The notes under the pieces: model-generated | Database searches by the model: none | Seen by the model: the letters and a program-made list of their open reading frames with translations, nothing else | Told to the model about the DNA's origin: nothing | Shown: piece by piece, positions 1-9,559 of the stretch | How positions within the stretch are numbered: position 1 is the stretch's first letter | Layout: each line of letters starts with the position of its first letter | Source of the DNA: Terriglobia bacterium | GTDB lineage: Bacteria; Acidobacteriota; Terriglobia; JAIQFV01 | DNA length: 64,000 nucleotides | Assembly (NCBI GenBank): GCA_020073085.1 | Contig: JAIQFV010000012.1 | Location: forward strand, 62,001 to 126,000 | Direction of reading: 5' to 3' | Program-made: the position numbers and the translations under genes

Positions 1-4
1 GTCT

Positions 5-2917
5 CTATTTCTTCCCCCGCGTCACTTGCTCAAGCAGATAGATGTAGGAGCGGTATACTTGTCCCGTGGCGCGGGCCATGCCAATCTCGCAGGTGCGACT
101 GCTCGAGTAGAAGCCGTCCTGCCTTCGATCTCCAAGCTCTGCGGCTTCCAGTCGCGTCGCGGATTCCGTAAGCTCAGGGAACAGGAACCCCCGGTCACCT
201 GCAAATCCACAACAGCCCGCATTGAGCGGAACCACCACCTTTTCGCTGCATGCCGAAGCAAGTGCATTGAGCTTGGGCACAAGATTCATCTTGATCAATG
301 AACACACGGGATGCAACGCAACCGATTTCACTTTCTGGGTGACAGTCAGCCGGGGCAGAAGTTCATCGTGGACAAAGGTGACACTGTCCAGGATCTTCAG
401 TTGGTCGAATTTTTTCTGATTGTCGGGCGTCAAGTGCGCTCGGCCGGTGGTGAGGCCGTAGACACACGGACTGGTATCCACCACGACAGGCAGATTACCT
501 CGCTCGGACCAATCCCAGAAACGCTCGATAGCGCGGTTCAGAGAAACCTCGTGGGCCGCCTCATATCCTTTGGAGGAGAAGGGGACCCCGCAACAAGTGC
601 CGCCCACTTCGGACGGAATAAAGATCTCCACTCCGGCGCGGCGCGCGACGGCAACGAAAGCTTCCATGAGCGACAGATCGTCGGGTTCACCCGGCAGACG
701 GCCCAGCACTCGCGAGATGCATGCGGGATAATAGACCGCTTGTGCCCCGCTCTTCTTTGTGGCTGGAAGCCGGCGTGCCCGCCGCGGGACATCCTCTGTC
801 CAGAGCGGCACGGGTTCTTTTGTCACGGCGCGAAGGGCTCGGGTGATTGCTGTCAAGGTTCCGGGACCAAACACCGACTGAAGCCCATGACCCAGCGAGA
901 GTCCGAATCGCATCGAGTGTTCCACGAGTCCGAAATGTTCTGCCAGGTAGCGGGCGAAGCCCTGTGCCGAAGGCGAATGGCGCATTTTTCGCAGGCGCTT
1001 GGTGAGTTGTCCGGTGTCGATCGAGACCGGGCAAGCAGTGGCACACAGTCCGTCCACGGCACAGGTGTCCAGCGCCATGTAAGGAAAATCGGCCTCCAAA
1101 CCGGACAGGAGTCCCCGATCGCCATCACTCTCCTTTAGTCGCTGGATCTCGCGGCGGACCACGATCCGCTGGCGCGGCGTCAGCGTCAGGTCGCGGCTCG
1201 GGCACTTGGATTCACAGTAGCCGCACTCGATGCACTTGTCGACCTCCTCCTCGACCACGGGCATACGTTTCAGGCTGGCCAAATGGGCTGCAGGATCGGG
1301 GTTGATGATCACGCCCGGGTTCAGCAGATTGTCGGGATCCACGAGCTCCTTCAGCCGTTTCATGATCCCATAGGCCTCGCCGCCCCACTCCGCCTCCACA
1401 AACGGGGCCATGTTCCGGCCGGTGCCATGCTCTCCCTTGAGCGCGCCATCATAGCGTTCAACCACCAGTCGCACCACGTCGTCCATGAAACGTGCGTACT
1501 GATCCACGGCCGCCTGATTGTTGAACGATTGCGTGATGACGAAATGCAGATTGCCGTCCTTGGCATGACCGAAGATGATCCCCTTCTCATATCCGTGCTT
1601 TCCGAAGAGTTGCTGCAGCTCCAGGGTGGCATCAGCGAGTCGCTCAATAGGAAAAGCGACGTCCTCGATGATGACCGTCGTACCACTCTCGCGCACCGCG
1701 CCCACCGAGGGAAACATGCCCTGACGGATCTTCCACAACGCCGCCTGCTCCGCGGGCTCGTGGGTGAACAGCGGAGGTTCCAGCAAATGGAGCCCCTGGA
1801 TCGCTTCGTGTGCTCTGGTTTCAAGGGCCGACCGCTCCGCTTCTTCCGCCGCCTGGAATTCAGCAAGCACCCCGGTGGCACCCTCCGCAAGCTTCGGGAT
1901 GGAGGGGGGGATCCCCGGCTGGTCCTCGACTGAGCGAAGGGAGGCGCGGTCCATGATCTCAAGGGCTGCAGCCCCGGCGTCGCGAAGAGGAACAATTGAC
2001 GCAGCCGCGGCATAAAGATCGGGAAACAGCAACAGGCCGGTGTATTTGACAGGAAGGTCCGGCACCGTGTTGAGTACCGCCTCGGCGATGAATGCCAGCG
2101 TTCCTTCGGCCCCAATGAGCAAGTGTTGAAAGATGTCCAGCGGGCGATCGAAGTCGACGAAGGCGTTCAGGGAGTAGCCGGTGGTGTTCTTCATGCGGTA
2201 CTTGTTGCGGATACGCTGGTGGAGTGCCGGGTTGGCTCCAATCTGTCGCTTGAGCTCCAGCAGACCCTCCACGAGGTGCGGTCCCGCCACGCGAAACATC
2301 TCGTCGGCGCGCGGATCGGCCGTGTTGATGACGGTGCCCGAAGGGAGGACAAAGGTGAGGGAGTCAAGGGTATGGTAGGCGTTCTGGGCAACGCCGCAAC
2401 ACATCCCGCTGGAATTATTGGAAAGGATGCCGCCCATCATGCAGGCATTAATGGAAGCCGGATCGGGCCCCATCTTGACGCGATAAGGGCGCAGGGCGTG
2501 GTTAACGTGGCCACCGATCACGCCCGGCTGGAACCGAACCTTCCGGCCCTCCTCTTCCACCCGTAACCAACGCCAGTAATGTCCCACCTCGACCAGGATT
2601 CCGTCGGTAATCGCCTGTCCGGACAGGCTGGTGCCTGCGGCGCGAAACGTCAGCGCAAGGAGGTGTTCGTGACTGAATCGAAAGAGGGACTGGATTTCCT
2701 CGACCGACCGGGCCAGCACGACCGCGCGGGGGATCATGCGATAGAAGCTTGCGTCCGCCGCAAAGGCGATCCGGTCGATAGGGCGAGTGAGGATGCGCTG
2801 GGAGTCGATTATTCGAGAGAGCGCCTGCTTCAGTCCTTCGGGAGTGAAAGATGTATCCGCCGCAGGTTGAGAGACCTGAGCATCACGTTTTTGAGTTAAT
2901 TCTGCGGGGCTGGTCAT
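5..2917 (-). CDS. FAD- and Fe-S-binding oxidoreductase, probable respiratory D-lactate (or glycolate) dehydrogenase
   Basis: 970 residues. A PCMH-type FAD domain (about residues 30-260, with a glycine-rich GTSLSGQ and GGILSNNSSG) is followed by a FAD-oxidase C-terminal domain (GHAKDGNLHF, GEHGTGRN), then a GlpC-like half: two ferredoxin-type cysteine clusters (CIECGYCESKCP and CAVDGLCATACP) and CCG motifs (GGTCCGVPF, NAGCCGFAG). This GlcD-GlpC fusion is the layout of the respiratory D-lactate dehydrogenase Dld-II known from Shewanella, where it sits beside lldP and the lactate genes lldEFG; the same neighbours are seen here. It should oxidise a 2-hydroxyacid at the inner membrane and pass electrons to quinone. 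Substrate (D-lactate versus glycolate) is inferred from context only. The stop codon lies 5 bases from the window edge, so the gene is complete. Confidence 0.9.
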   Translation of the reverse strand: MTSPAELTQKRDAQVSQPAADTSFTPEGLKQALSRIIDSQRILTRPIDRIAFAADASFYRMIPRAVVLARSVEEIQSLFRFSHEHLLALTFRAAGTSLSGQAITDGILVEVGHYWRWLRVEEEGRKVRFQPGVIGGHVNHALRPYRVKMGPDPASINACMMGGILSNNSSGMCCGVAQNAYHTLDSLTFVLPSGTVINTADPRADEMFRVAGPHLVEGLLELKRQIGANPALHQRIRNKYRMKNTTGYSLNAFVDFDRPLDIFQHLLIGAEGTLAFIAEAVLNTVPDLPVKYTGLLLFPDLYAAAASIVPLRDAGAAALEIMDRASLRSVEDQPGIPPSIPKLAEGATGVLAEFQAAEEAERSALETRAHEAIQGLHLLEPPLFTHEPAEQAALWKIRQGMFPSVGAVRESGTTVIIEDVAFPIERLADATLELQQLFGKHGYEKGIIFGHAKDGNLHFVITQSFNNQAAVDQYARFMDDVVRLVVERYDGALKGEHGTGRNMAPFVEAEWGGEAYGIMKRLKELVDPDNLLNPGVIINPDPAAHLASLKRMPVVEEEVDKCIECGYCESKCPSRDLTLTPRQRIVVRREIQRLKESDGDRGLLSGLEADFPYMALDTCAVDGLCATACPVSIDTGQLTKRLRKMRHSPSAQGFARYLAEHFGLVEHSMRFGLSLGHGLQSVFGPGTLTAITRALRAVTKEPVPLWTEDVPRRARRLPATKKSGAQAVYYPACISRVLGRLPGEPDDLSLMEAFVAVARRAGVEIFIPSEVGGTCCGVPFSSKGYEAAHEVSLNRAIERFWDWSERGNLPVVVDTSPCVYGLTTGRAHLTPDNQKKFDQLKILDSVTFVHDELLPRLTVTQKVKSVALHPVCSLIKMNLVPKLNALASACSEKVVVPLNAGCCGFAGDRGFLFPELTESATRLEAAELGDRRQDGFYSSSRTCEIGMARATGQVYRSYIYLLEQVTRGKK

Positions 2918-3325
2918 AGCGAGGTCATGGGAGGTTGGTTCAGCTCGAAGGGAACTAAATCAATTTTCTGAAGATCTTGGAATTCAGGCCGAATCCTTAC
3001 CTCGCGGTCCTCTCAACGGTTGAGCATACCACCAACTTTGCAACTAAAAAAACTTCGGTATTGATGGGGCCTCATCCCCTCCGGGAAAACCATTGGATTC
3101 CTATACAAGTATCATTGAAATTGTTGCAAGAGCGTGCGCGCCTTACTGTAGGGGCGTCCGCCGTGGTGGACGCCCCTACTGAGAAGAATCCACGATTTCT
3201 CCCTCTAACTGTATTTCCAACATTCGCAATAACTCCCGAAGAATTTTCTCAGGAGCAGCCCACCATGACCGGACCCATCAAGCGGCCTGAGGGGAGGGGC
3301 AGCCCGGCGCCGCCCCTCCCTGAAG
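2918..3325. other. intergenic region with one strong hairpin
   Basis: 408 bases between lldP and the dehydrogenase, both read leftwards. No coding signal is seen. It holds a perfect 12-bp stem with an 8-base loop at 3148-3179 (arms GTAGGGGCGTCC and GGACGCCCCTAC). The same hairpin type recurs at about 16153-16178, so it is a dispersed repeat more than a gene-specific terminator. Confidence 0.7.
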
Positions 3326-5128
3326 TTACTTGGGTATCAGGCCGGTGAACACGTAGGCCTGGAGTAAAGCGATCAAACCAATCACAGCGGCCCCGGCGAT
3401 GGAGTGCCACCACACCGTGCGGAATATCGGCCCCAGGGCATGGGAGCGTTCGTACGGATCGTCGTAACACGCGGCACAAGCCACCATGATCGACTGCGCG
3501 TCAATCATCTTTCCCATGACGCCGCCGGTCGAGTTAGTGGCCACAATCAGGATCTCGTTGAGGTGGAGTTGCTGGGCGGTGATCCGTTGCAGGCTGCCGA
3601 AAAGGGCGTTCGAAGCGGTGTCCGACCCGGTCAGAAACACGCCGAGCCATCCAAGGTAAGCAGCGAAGAACGGGTACATCACACCCGCACTGGTGAATGC
3701 CAATCCCAGGACGGCATCCGTGCCGGCATACCGCGTGAGGAAACCCAACCCAAGCACCTGGCCGATCACCAGCACGGGAACCTTCATGCGCTGCAGAGTT
3801 CGGATGGTGGCTTCCCACCACTGCTTGGAGCTTAACCCCAGCACCAAACCCGAGAGGAGCGCTGCCACGAACACCCCTGTCCCAGCCGCGGAAAGCCAGT
3901 TGATCCTGAAGGTGGCTGCCTCCGGAGGGGCGTTGGGCGGGGCGACAGGGGGCATGCGCTGGACCTTTTTGTGGAGGTCCGGCATCTCCCATACCGGCAC
4001 GGAAAGCGGGCCGGAAAAATTGGACCCGAGGATGGTCGTCTTAATCTTCGTTCCGGCGAAAAGATTATCCAGACGGGTTTTGTTGGCCGGAAGGCCCCAA
4101 AGGGCGCAACAGAGGATGAGGATCGCCCAAGGCGTCCATGCATGCGCCGTCTGGCCGAGGGTGTAAGGATATTCCCACTCGGTGTCAGTCGCGTGAGCCG
4201 CCACCCCCTTCGCATTGGCTTTGTTCTTCGCCCCCTGCCGCTCCGACCTCAGCAAAAATCTCGTCTTGGGGTGCCAAACGAAGCGCAAGAAGAGCGCCGT
4301 GCAAATCACGGAGAAAACTCCCGAGACGACATCGGTCATGAGGTGTGTCGCACTATGTGAGGAGGCGAACCACTGCATCACGGCAAAGGAGAGGCCCGAA
4401 CACAAGGACCCGGGCCACACCTCCCAAGCCTCTTTCCATGTTCCTCCTTCCATTAACACGAAGGTCGTGACCAACCAGAAGGGAACCAGCACGGAGACGA
4501 ACGGGAGTTGGTGACCCACCATCGTCGACAGCTTGAGCTGATCGAGGCCGCTCACCGCCGCGAGCGTCACGATCGGGGTCCCAATGGCCCCATAGGCCAC
4601 GGGGGCCGTGTTGGCCAGCAGGTTCAGAACGGCTGACTGGAAGGGCGAAAAACCAAGACCCACCATCACCGCCCCTGCAATAGCCACCGGAGTCCCAAAG
4701 CCCGAGGTCCCTTCGATGATCGCCCCGAAGGAGAAGGCAATCAGAAGAACCTGGAGGCGACGGTCGAAGGAGATGTGGATGATGGACTCCTTGACGATCT
4801 CAAACTTTCCAGTGATGACGGTCATGGTGTAAAGAAACATGGCCGCCAGCACAATCCAGATAATTCCCAGGTACCCTGAGAAAGTACCCAGGACAAACGC
4901 TGAGATCGCTGAGCCGAGCGGCATCCGGAATGCGACGCAGGACACCAGGAAAGCCGCCAGGACGCCGTAAAAAGCTGCGTAGGGAGCGCTGATGCCCAGA
5001 TGCCTTGCACCCTGTTTATCGCGGTGGGGATGGAGCGCGATAAAGTACAGCAGGACAAGGATGGGCAGGGCAGCCACAAGGGTGGAAAGCGCGGCATTGC
5101 CAAAGGGATTATAGTTCTGATGGTACAT
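3326..5128 (-). CDS. lldP: L-lactate permease (LctP/GlcA family)
   Basis: 600 residues if started at the ATG at 5128, which has GGGGAGGTG five bases upstream; an upstream GTG at 5161 has no such site. The protein is a polytopic inner-membrane carrier with about a dozen or more hydrophobic segments and family signatures such as FGAIIEGTSGFGTPVAI and GVFLTGSDTASNALFG. The family imports lactate (and often glycolate) with protons. It lies downstream of lutABC and upstream of the lactate dehydrogenase-like gene, so it should feed both oxidation routes. The 372-base gap to lutC suggests it may have its own promoter. Confidence 0.95.
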   Translation of the reverse strand: MYHQNYNPFGNAALSTLVAALPILVLLYFIALHPHRDKQGARHLGISAPYAAFYGVLAAFLVSCVAFRMPLGSAISAFVLGTFSGYLGIIWIVLAAMFLYTMTVITGKFEIVKESIIHISFDRRLQVLLIAFSFGAIIEGTSGFGTPVAIAGAVMVGLGFSPFQSAVLNLLANTAPVAYGAIGTPIVTLAAVSGLDQLKLSTMVGHQLPFVSVLVPFWLVTTFVLMEGGTWKEAWEVWPGSLCSGLSFAVMQWFASSHSATHLMTDVVSGVFSVICTALFLRFVWHPKTRFLLRSERQGAKNKANAKGVAAHATDTEWEYPYTLGQTAHAWTPWAILILCCALWGLPANKTRLDNLFAGTKIKTTILGSNFSGPLSVPVWEMPDLHKKVQRMPPVAPPNAPPEAATFRINWLSAAGTGVFVAALLSGLVLGLSSKQWWEATIRTLQRMKVPVLVIGQVLGLGFLTRYAGTDAVLGLAFTSAGVMYPFFAAYLGWLGVFLTGSDTASNALFGSLQRITAQQLHLNEILIVATNSTGGVMGKMIDAQSIMVACAACYDDPYERSHALGPIFRTVWWHSIAGAAVIGLIALLQAYVFTGLIPK

Positions 5129-5500
5129 AACACCTCCCCGCACCGATTCCGGCGATGTCACACTGGCTTGGTGCCGGACCGGGAACTCTTGCTAGAGGTA
5201 GCACAGACGGGGAAGCACTTCCTGCTCCCGTCCTGGAACTCGAATCAGGGTTCATCTCAAACCTCCGGATTTGTTTCTCCCGTTCCTCTTACCGGGAGGC
5301 GTTGGGTGGAGTGGTTGAACAACCAGCTAGTTGAAAGTACGGGATCAAGCCAGGGATCGCATCAGGCCACTTAAGAAGGTTTGAGATTCAGACCTCAACA
5401 TTTATTAACAGAACGGGGGCATCTACTGTGTTGCTCCGTGCCCATGGGACGGCGTCGCCCGCATCGTCCGCTTCGGCGTCGAGACTTCCGACGCTTCTCC
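5129..5500. other. intergenic region upstream of lldP
   Basis: 372 bases between the end of lutC and the start of lldP. No gene is seen. An imperfect palindrome, CAACCAGCTAGTTG, lies at about 5320-5333 upstream of lldP and could be an operator for a GntR-type (LldR-like) regulator, but this rests on one weak dyad only. Confidence 0.4.
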
Positions 5501-6139
5501 TCATTCCACAACCCAGACGTGCAGAACCTTGGGGCCATGTACTCCGATGGTCACCGTTAATTCGATGTCGGCGGTGCGGCTCGGGCCGGTGACAAAGACC
5601 ATGTAATGCCGTTGCTTCGCCTCCGCAAACACCTCGTGCAAATCGGCCCGCAGGGCGCTGGGGTGAACAATCGCCAGGTGAATGCGGGGCACGAGCGAAA
5701 CCTGCCGCGGTTGCGACGGGGAGGAAAACAGTCCGAGGGTCCCGGTCTCCGGCAGGGCAAAGTCCGCTTCCGTGATGCCCAAATCGACATCCGCCAGGGC
5801 CGCGGCACCTGCATCCGGGGCTACGACTTCAACCCCCAGGGCACTCAAACGGGCGGCGACACCCAACTTCCCCAACCGCGTTGTATTCCACAGGGTGGCT
5901 TTTCGAACCGATTGCGATTCGACCAGCTCCTGAAGGGCCCCGTCAATTTCTCCGGCTGACACACGGCGTGTCACTCCGGTGAGGGCGGAGATTTCGCTCA
6001 ACAACCGATCAATCTCCGCATCCGTTGGGCCGGCCACACGCGGGGCCAGGAGCGGGGGGCGGTTTGAGATCGACGCTCCCGGTGCACGACCCAGCGCTCC
6101 CCGGACATTGCTCAGAATCGTTCCTCGGCTGTCGTTCAT
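5501..6139 (-). CDS. lutC: lactate utilization protein LutC (LUD domain)
   Basis: 212 residues, a single LUD domain as in LutC/LldG (features include the ADFALPETGTLGLFS stretch and a C-terminal GVHGPKVLHVWVVE tail). LutC is one of three subunits of the LutABC Fe-S lactate dehydrogenase complex, which oxidises L-lactate to pyruvate in the cytoplasm or at the membrane. The ATG is one base after the lutB stop (TGACATG), which indicates translational coupling and a lutABC operon. Confidence 0.93.
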   Translation of the reverse strand: MNDSRGTILSNVRGALGRAPGASISNRPPLLAPRVAGPTDAEIDRLLSEISALTGVTRRVSAGEIDGALQELVESQSVRKATLWNTTRLGKLGVAARLSALGVEVVAPDAGAAALADVDLGITEADFALPETGTLGLFSSPSQPRQVSLVPRIHLAIVHPSALRADLHEVFAEAKQRHYMVFVTGPSRTADIELTVTIGVHGPKVLHVWVVE

Positions 6140-6140
6140 G

Positions 6141-7574
6141 TCAGTTTCTCTTTAAACCGCTCTGGTGTAGTGACCACCACCCCCGGAATCGGGCGTTGAA
6201 TGCAGGAAGGGGCCGGGACATTGTCCAACGATTGAGCGGTGGCGGAAGGGCCGGCAGCCAACCGTCGCGGCGAAACGGAATCTGGACCAGCTTGAGCAAG
6301 GCGCACATGAAGCGGTAGAGCCACGGCCGCGTCAGTATGATGGCGCCCGCCCGGGCTCCCCATCGGGCGAAACGTGAAGAAATTGGAGGTTCGATCTCAT
6401 CACCTTCAGAAACCCGTCGTCGGAGATGCAACAAGATCTGAGGGATGGGGAGCTTTACAGGGCAGATGTCGCCACAGGCCCCACACAACGAGGAGGCAAA
6501 AGGCAGATCTCCCGCAATCTTTGTGCCCATCAATTGCGGGGACAGGAGGGAGCCAATGGGACCGGAGTAGACCCAGCCATACGCATGGCCGCCCACGTGG
6601 TTGTAAACCGGACAGACGTTCAGGCACGCGCCACAGCGGATGCACAGCAGCGTCTCCCGGGTCAGCGGATCCCGCAACGCCGCAGTGCGGCCGTTGTCGA
6701 GCAGGACGAGGTGAAACTCCCGCGGGCCGTGCTCCGCCTCGGAACGCCGGGGCCCGGTGATGAATGAAGTATAGGTGGTGATTTTCTGACCGGTGGCACT
6801 GCGGGCCAGCAACTTGAGCAGAACAGTCAGGCTTTCCCAGTCCGGGACAATCTTGTCGATCCCGGCCACCGCCACGTGGACCCGGGGCAGCGTTGTGCAC
6901 ATCCGTCCGTTGCCCTCATTCGTCACCATGACCAGGGTACCCGTCTCCGCCACCAGAAAATTGGCGCCCGAGATCCCCATATCGGCGGAGATGAATTCCT
7001 GGCGCAATTTTTGCCGCGCGATTTCCGCCAGCCGGATCGGATCCGCGGGGGCGTCCATGTGCAGCTTATCCGAGAACAGGTCGGCGATGTCCTCTTTGGT
7101 CAGATGGACGGCCGGCACGATGATATGGGACGGGCCGGTGCCCGCCATCTGGACAATGTACTCCCCCAAGTCGGTCTCCAAAGCTCGAATGCCCACGGCC
7201 TCGAAGGCATGGTTCAGGCCAATCTCCTCGGTCGCCATTGACTTCGCTTTGACCACCGACTTCACCTGATGCTGGCGCGCGATGGAGAGAACAATCTCGC
7301 GGGCTTCTGCTGCCGTCCGCGCCCAATGAACATGCCCTCCGGCCTCGGTAACGCGCTGCTCCATCTGTTCCAGGTAGTAGTCCAGGTGGTTGATCGCATG
7401 GAGTCGAATGTTATGCCCGGCTTCCCGCAACTCCTCCCAGTTTTCAACCTGGCCGACCACACCGGCGCGCGTTCCCAGGAACCGGGTGGTCGCCTTGCGA
7501 ACCGACGTCACGATCTGCCGCGGCACCCGCTGCGTGTTGCCGCGAAAGTCAATCGGAGCTGGGCTGGGATTCAT
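6141..7574 (-). CDS. lutB: lactate utilization iron-sulfur protein LutB
   Basis: 477 residues from the ATG at 7574, preceded by AAAGGTG; a TTG at 7613 is a less likely start. An N-terminal LUD domain (NFLVAETGTLVMVTNEGN) is followed by two 4Fe-4S clusters, CIRCGACLNVCPVYNHVGG and CGACGDICPVKLP, then a DUF3390-like C-terminus. This is the standard LutB/LldF layout and length. It pairs with LutA and LutC in L-lactate oxidation. It lies between lutA (58 bases upstream) and lutC (1 base downstream). Confidence 0.95.
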   Translation of the reverse strand: MNPSPAPIDFRGNTQRVPRQIVTSVRKATTRFLGTRAGVVGQVENWEELREAGHNIRLHAINHLDYYLEQMEQRVTEAGGHVHWARTAAEAREIVLSIARQHQVKSVVKAKSMATEEIGLNHAFEAVGIRALETDLGEYIVQMAGTGPSHIIVPAVHLTKEDIADLFSDKLHMDAPADPIRLAEIARQKLRQEFISADMGISGANFLVAETGTLVMVTNEGNGRMCTTLPRVHVAVAGIDKIVPDWESLTVLLKLLARSATGQKITTYTSFITGPRRSEAEHGPREFHLVLLDNGRTAALRDPLTRETLLCIRCGACLNVCPVYNHVGGHAYGWVYSGPIGSLLSPQLMGTKIAGDLPFASSLCGACGDICPVKLPIPQILLHLRRRVSEGDEIEPPISSRFARWGARAGAIILTRPWLYRFMCALLKLVQIPFRRDGWLPALPPPLNRWTMSRPLPAFNARFRGWWSLHQSGLKRN

Positions 7575-7632
7575 GCTCGACACCTTTGCTGATCGGCCCG
7601 GAGCACGGGTCAAGTCCCGGTTTTGGTAAGGA

Positions 7633-8364
7633 TTACTGTCCCGAAGTCAGAACTTCAACGAGATGTAAGGCCTTCAGACGCGACCCGGTCTTCCTCATTC
7701 CCCCGGCAATATTCATCAGGCATCCCGCATCGCAGGCAACCACCGCTTCAGCGCCGCTCGCCTCGATTGCGCGGATCTTGTCTTCCATCATGGACCGGCT
7801 TACTTCGGGATAAATCACGCTGAACACCCCGCCGAAGCCACAACAGGTTTGTTCGCCCTCCAACGGCACCAGTTCCAGGCCGCGCACATTCTTGAGGAGT
7901 GTCTTGGGTTCATCGGAAATACCCAATCCACGCAACAAGTGACACGAGGCATGGTAGGTGACCTTGTGGGGGAAACGGGCTGCCAGATCGGTGACGTGCA
8001 GTTCTTTGACCAGGAATTCGCTGAGCTCTCGCACGCGGGCGGCCACTTCCAGGGCGCTCGTGTGCTCAGGCGTTCCGGCGGGAAAGAGTTCGGGATAATG
8101 ATGGCGGACGAGGTCAACGCAGGAGCCCGAGGGAGAGACAATGAGGCCTTTTGTCCGGGCAAAAATGTCGAGCCATTTGCGGGCCACGACACGGGCCTCA
8201 CTCTGAAAACCGCTGTTGAAGAAGGGTTGGCCGCAACAGGTTTGTTCTTCTGGAAACTCCACTTCCACGCCGAGGCGCTCCAACAATTCAACCGTCCGTT
8301 CAAGGACGCCGGGGAAGAACTGCTCCGCCAGGCAAGTGATGAACAGTTGAATTTTCGCCGCCAT
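7633..8364 (-). CDS. lutA: lactate utilization protein LutA (CCG-domain Fe-S oxidoreductase)
   Basis: 243 residues from the ATG at 8364, which gives the canonical LutA opening (AAKIQLFITCLAEQF) and length; in-frame ATG codons further upstream (8406) would add about 14 residues. Two CCG modules are visible: EEQTCCGQPFFNSG with YHASCHLLRGLG, and GEQTCCGFGGVFSV with DAGCLMNIAGG. The family carries Fe-S or disulfide-type redox centres. First gene of the lactate cluster. A small dyad (TTGCCC-ATTC-GGGCAA, 8418-8433) sits just upstream and could lie in the leader. Confidence 0.93.
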   Translation of the reverse strand: MAAKIQLFITCLAEQFFPGVLERTVELLERLGVEVEFPEEQTCCGQPFFNSGFQSEARVVARKWLDIFARTKGLIVSPSGSCVDLVRHHYPELFPAGTPEHTSALEVAARVRELSEFLVKELHVTDLAARFPHKVTYHASCHLLRGLGISDEPKTLLKNVRGLELVPLEGEQTCCGFGGVFSVIYPEVSRSMMEDKIRAIEASGAEAVVACDAGCLMNIAGGMRKTGSRLKALHLVEVLTSGQ

Positions 8365-8626
8365 AGTGCGACCGGTTTCTTGAGGTTTGGAATTTTCCAG
8401 CGCCATTAAAACACAGGTTGCCCATTCGGGCAAGTGGATGTCGGAGCGTATCGTTAGCACAGGACATGTCCGGTGTAATCCCGTCGCCACGGTGACAAAG
8501 GGCTGATCGGGGGGGTGTTAAGCAGCGCCTTGGGCGGAGAGAAGCGTTAAATTCCACACTCCGACTCCATGGGCGGCAGGGGAAGGTGGTCAGGATGCAT
8601 TCGATGAACAGTGCTCTGCGATGAGT

Positions 8627-9046
8627 TCAGTTCACCGGAATCGCTTCGACGTGGCTGAGCGTGACTTGGGTTGCGGTTCTCAGGGTATTGTGGATCTCTG
8701 CCACCTGATCGGTGTGAATCATGAGCTCCCGGATTGCGTCCTCACTTGTGCGGGCCATCACTCGGGCGCGGTAAGTGACATTCATGGCAGCGGCTCCCTC
8801 AACCCCAAAATCACCGGTCACTTCAACCTCTACCCTTTCAATGCCTATCCCCCGCTTGGTGCCTTCGCGGTAAAGATCATTGCAATAACAGGTGGCCAAC
8901 GCAAGGAACAGCAACTCTCCTCCATTGACACTCGAGCCGAACCCATCAGGCTTGGGAGGAATGCGGAGGGAGTGACTATGATCATTGGTTGCCAAAGTCA
9001 CCCGATGCTGGTGGCGACCGTTCTCAACGTGGGCGGTGATTCTCAT
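8627..9046 (-). CDS. OsmC family protein
   Basis: About 139 residues. The ATG at 9046 has GGAGAG five bases upstream. The sequence shows the OsmC fold signature: GSSVNGGELLFLALATCYCNDLYREG carries the conserved cysteine in a helix following the Gly-rich turn, with the second half ending in AIRELMIHTDQVAEIHNTLR. OsmC/Ohr proteins reduce organic hydroperoxides using two cysteines; here C-Y-C is seen in the second site, but the usual first catalytic cysteine is not obvious, so peroxidase activity is uncertain. It is upstream of, and separate from, the lactate cluster. Confidence 0.8.
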   Translation of the reverse strand: MRITAHVENGRHQHRVTLATNDHSHSLRIPPKPDGFGSSVNGGELLFLALATCYCNDLYREGTKRGIGIERVEVEVTGDFGVEGAAAMNVTYRARVMARTSEDAIRELMIHTDQVAEIHNTLRTATQVTLSHVEAIPVN

Positions 9047-9189
9047 CAAATCTCTCCTCTGAATGGATAGCCGTTCTCCAGTCCTTTGGACGTCTGAAAG
9101 AGAGTGCTTGTCCCAAGGGATTGTCTACGGGCTTTCCGGCGACTGCGACCACCTCTTGCTGGAGGTGCGCGGTCCATGACTCCAGCCTC

Positions 9190-9411
9190 TGGCAGCCCCA
9201 CTTAAAGACCGGGCCCCTCAGCGGCAATCCTCAGAAACTCGATCTCTCGTTCGTGAGCATTACCAACCTCGCCAGTCCGGGTGCCAGCCATATCCATCAT
9301 CTCGTGGTCACGTTCGACGACCACGCTCACTTCACCCAAAACTGGACGTGGCGGGAGAACGGGAAAGACCAGAGCGGCGCCTTTCGCTTCACCCGCAAAA
9401 AGTCGTCTTGA
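9190..9411 (+). pseudogene. C-terminal remnant of a DUF1579-like protein
   Basis: The frame ending with TGA at 9411 encodes a stretch that looks like the tail of DUF1579-like proteins: LSFVSITNLASP, then HIHHLVVTFDDHAHF, then TQNWTWRENGKD and an F-F-T-R-K-K ending. The match seems to begin near codon PLSGNPQ; nothing recognisable precedes it and no ribosome-binding site supports the ATG at 9121. It is best read as a truncated relic. It lies next to repeat- and MITE-rich DNA, which may explain the loss of its 5' part. The family assignment is from memory of the motif pattern. Confidence 0.5.
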
Positions 9412-9559
9412 GATGGTAAGAAGATAGGACGGATCCAGGGCCGAATGGCGCTTACCCCCGCAGTCTGTGACGTGACGACGGAGTTGCGTCCAATGCCGCC
9501 TCGGCGGTGTTGGAATCGTGCAGCTCACCGCTTGAGCTGTGGAAAGGGAATTATTCTAC

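Noticed and set aside
5320-5333. CAACCAGCTAGTTG as a lactate regulator operator
   Set aside because: A single imperfect dyad with no matching second site or conserved motif.
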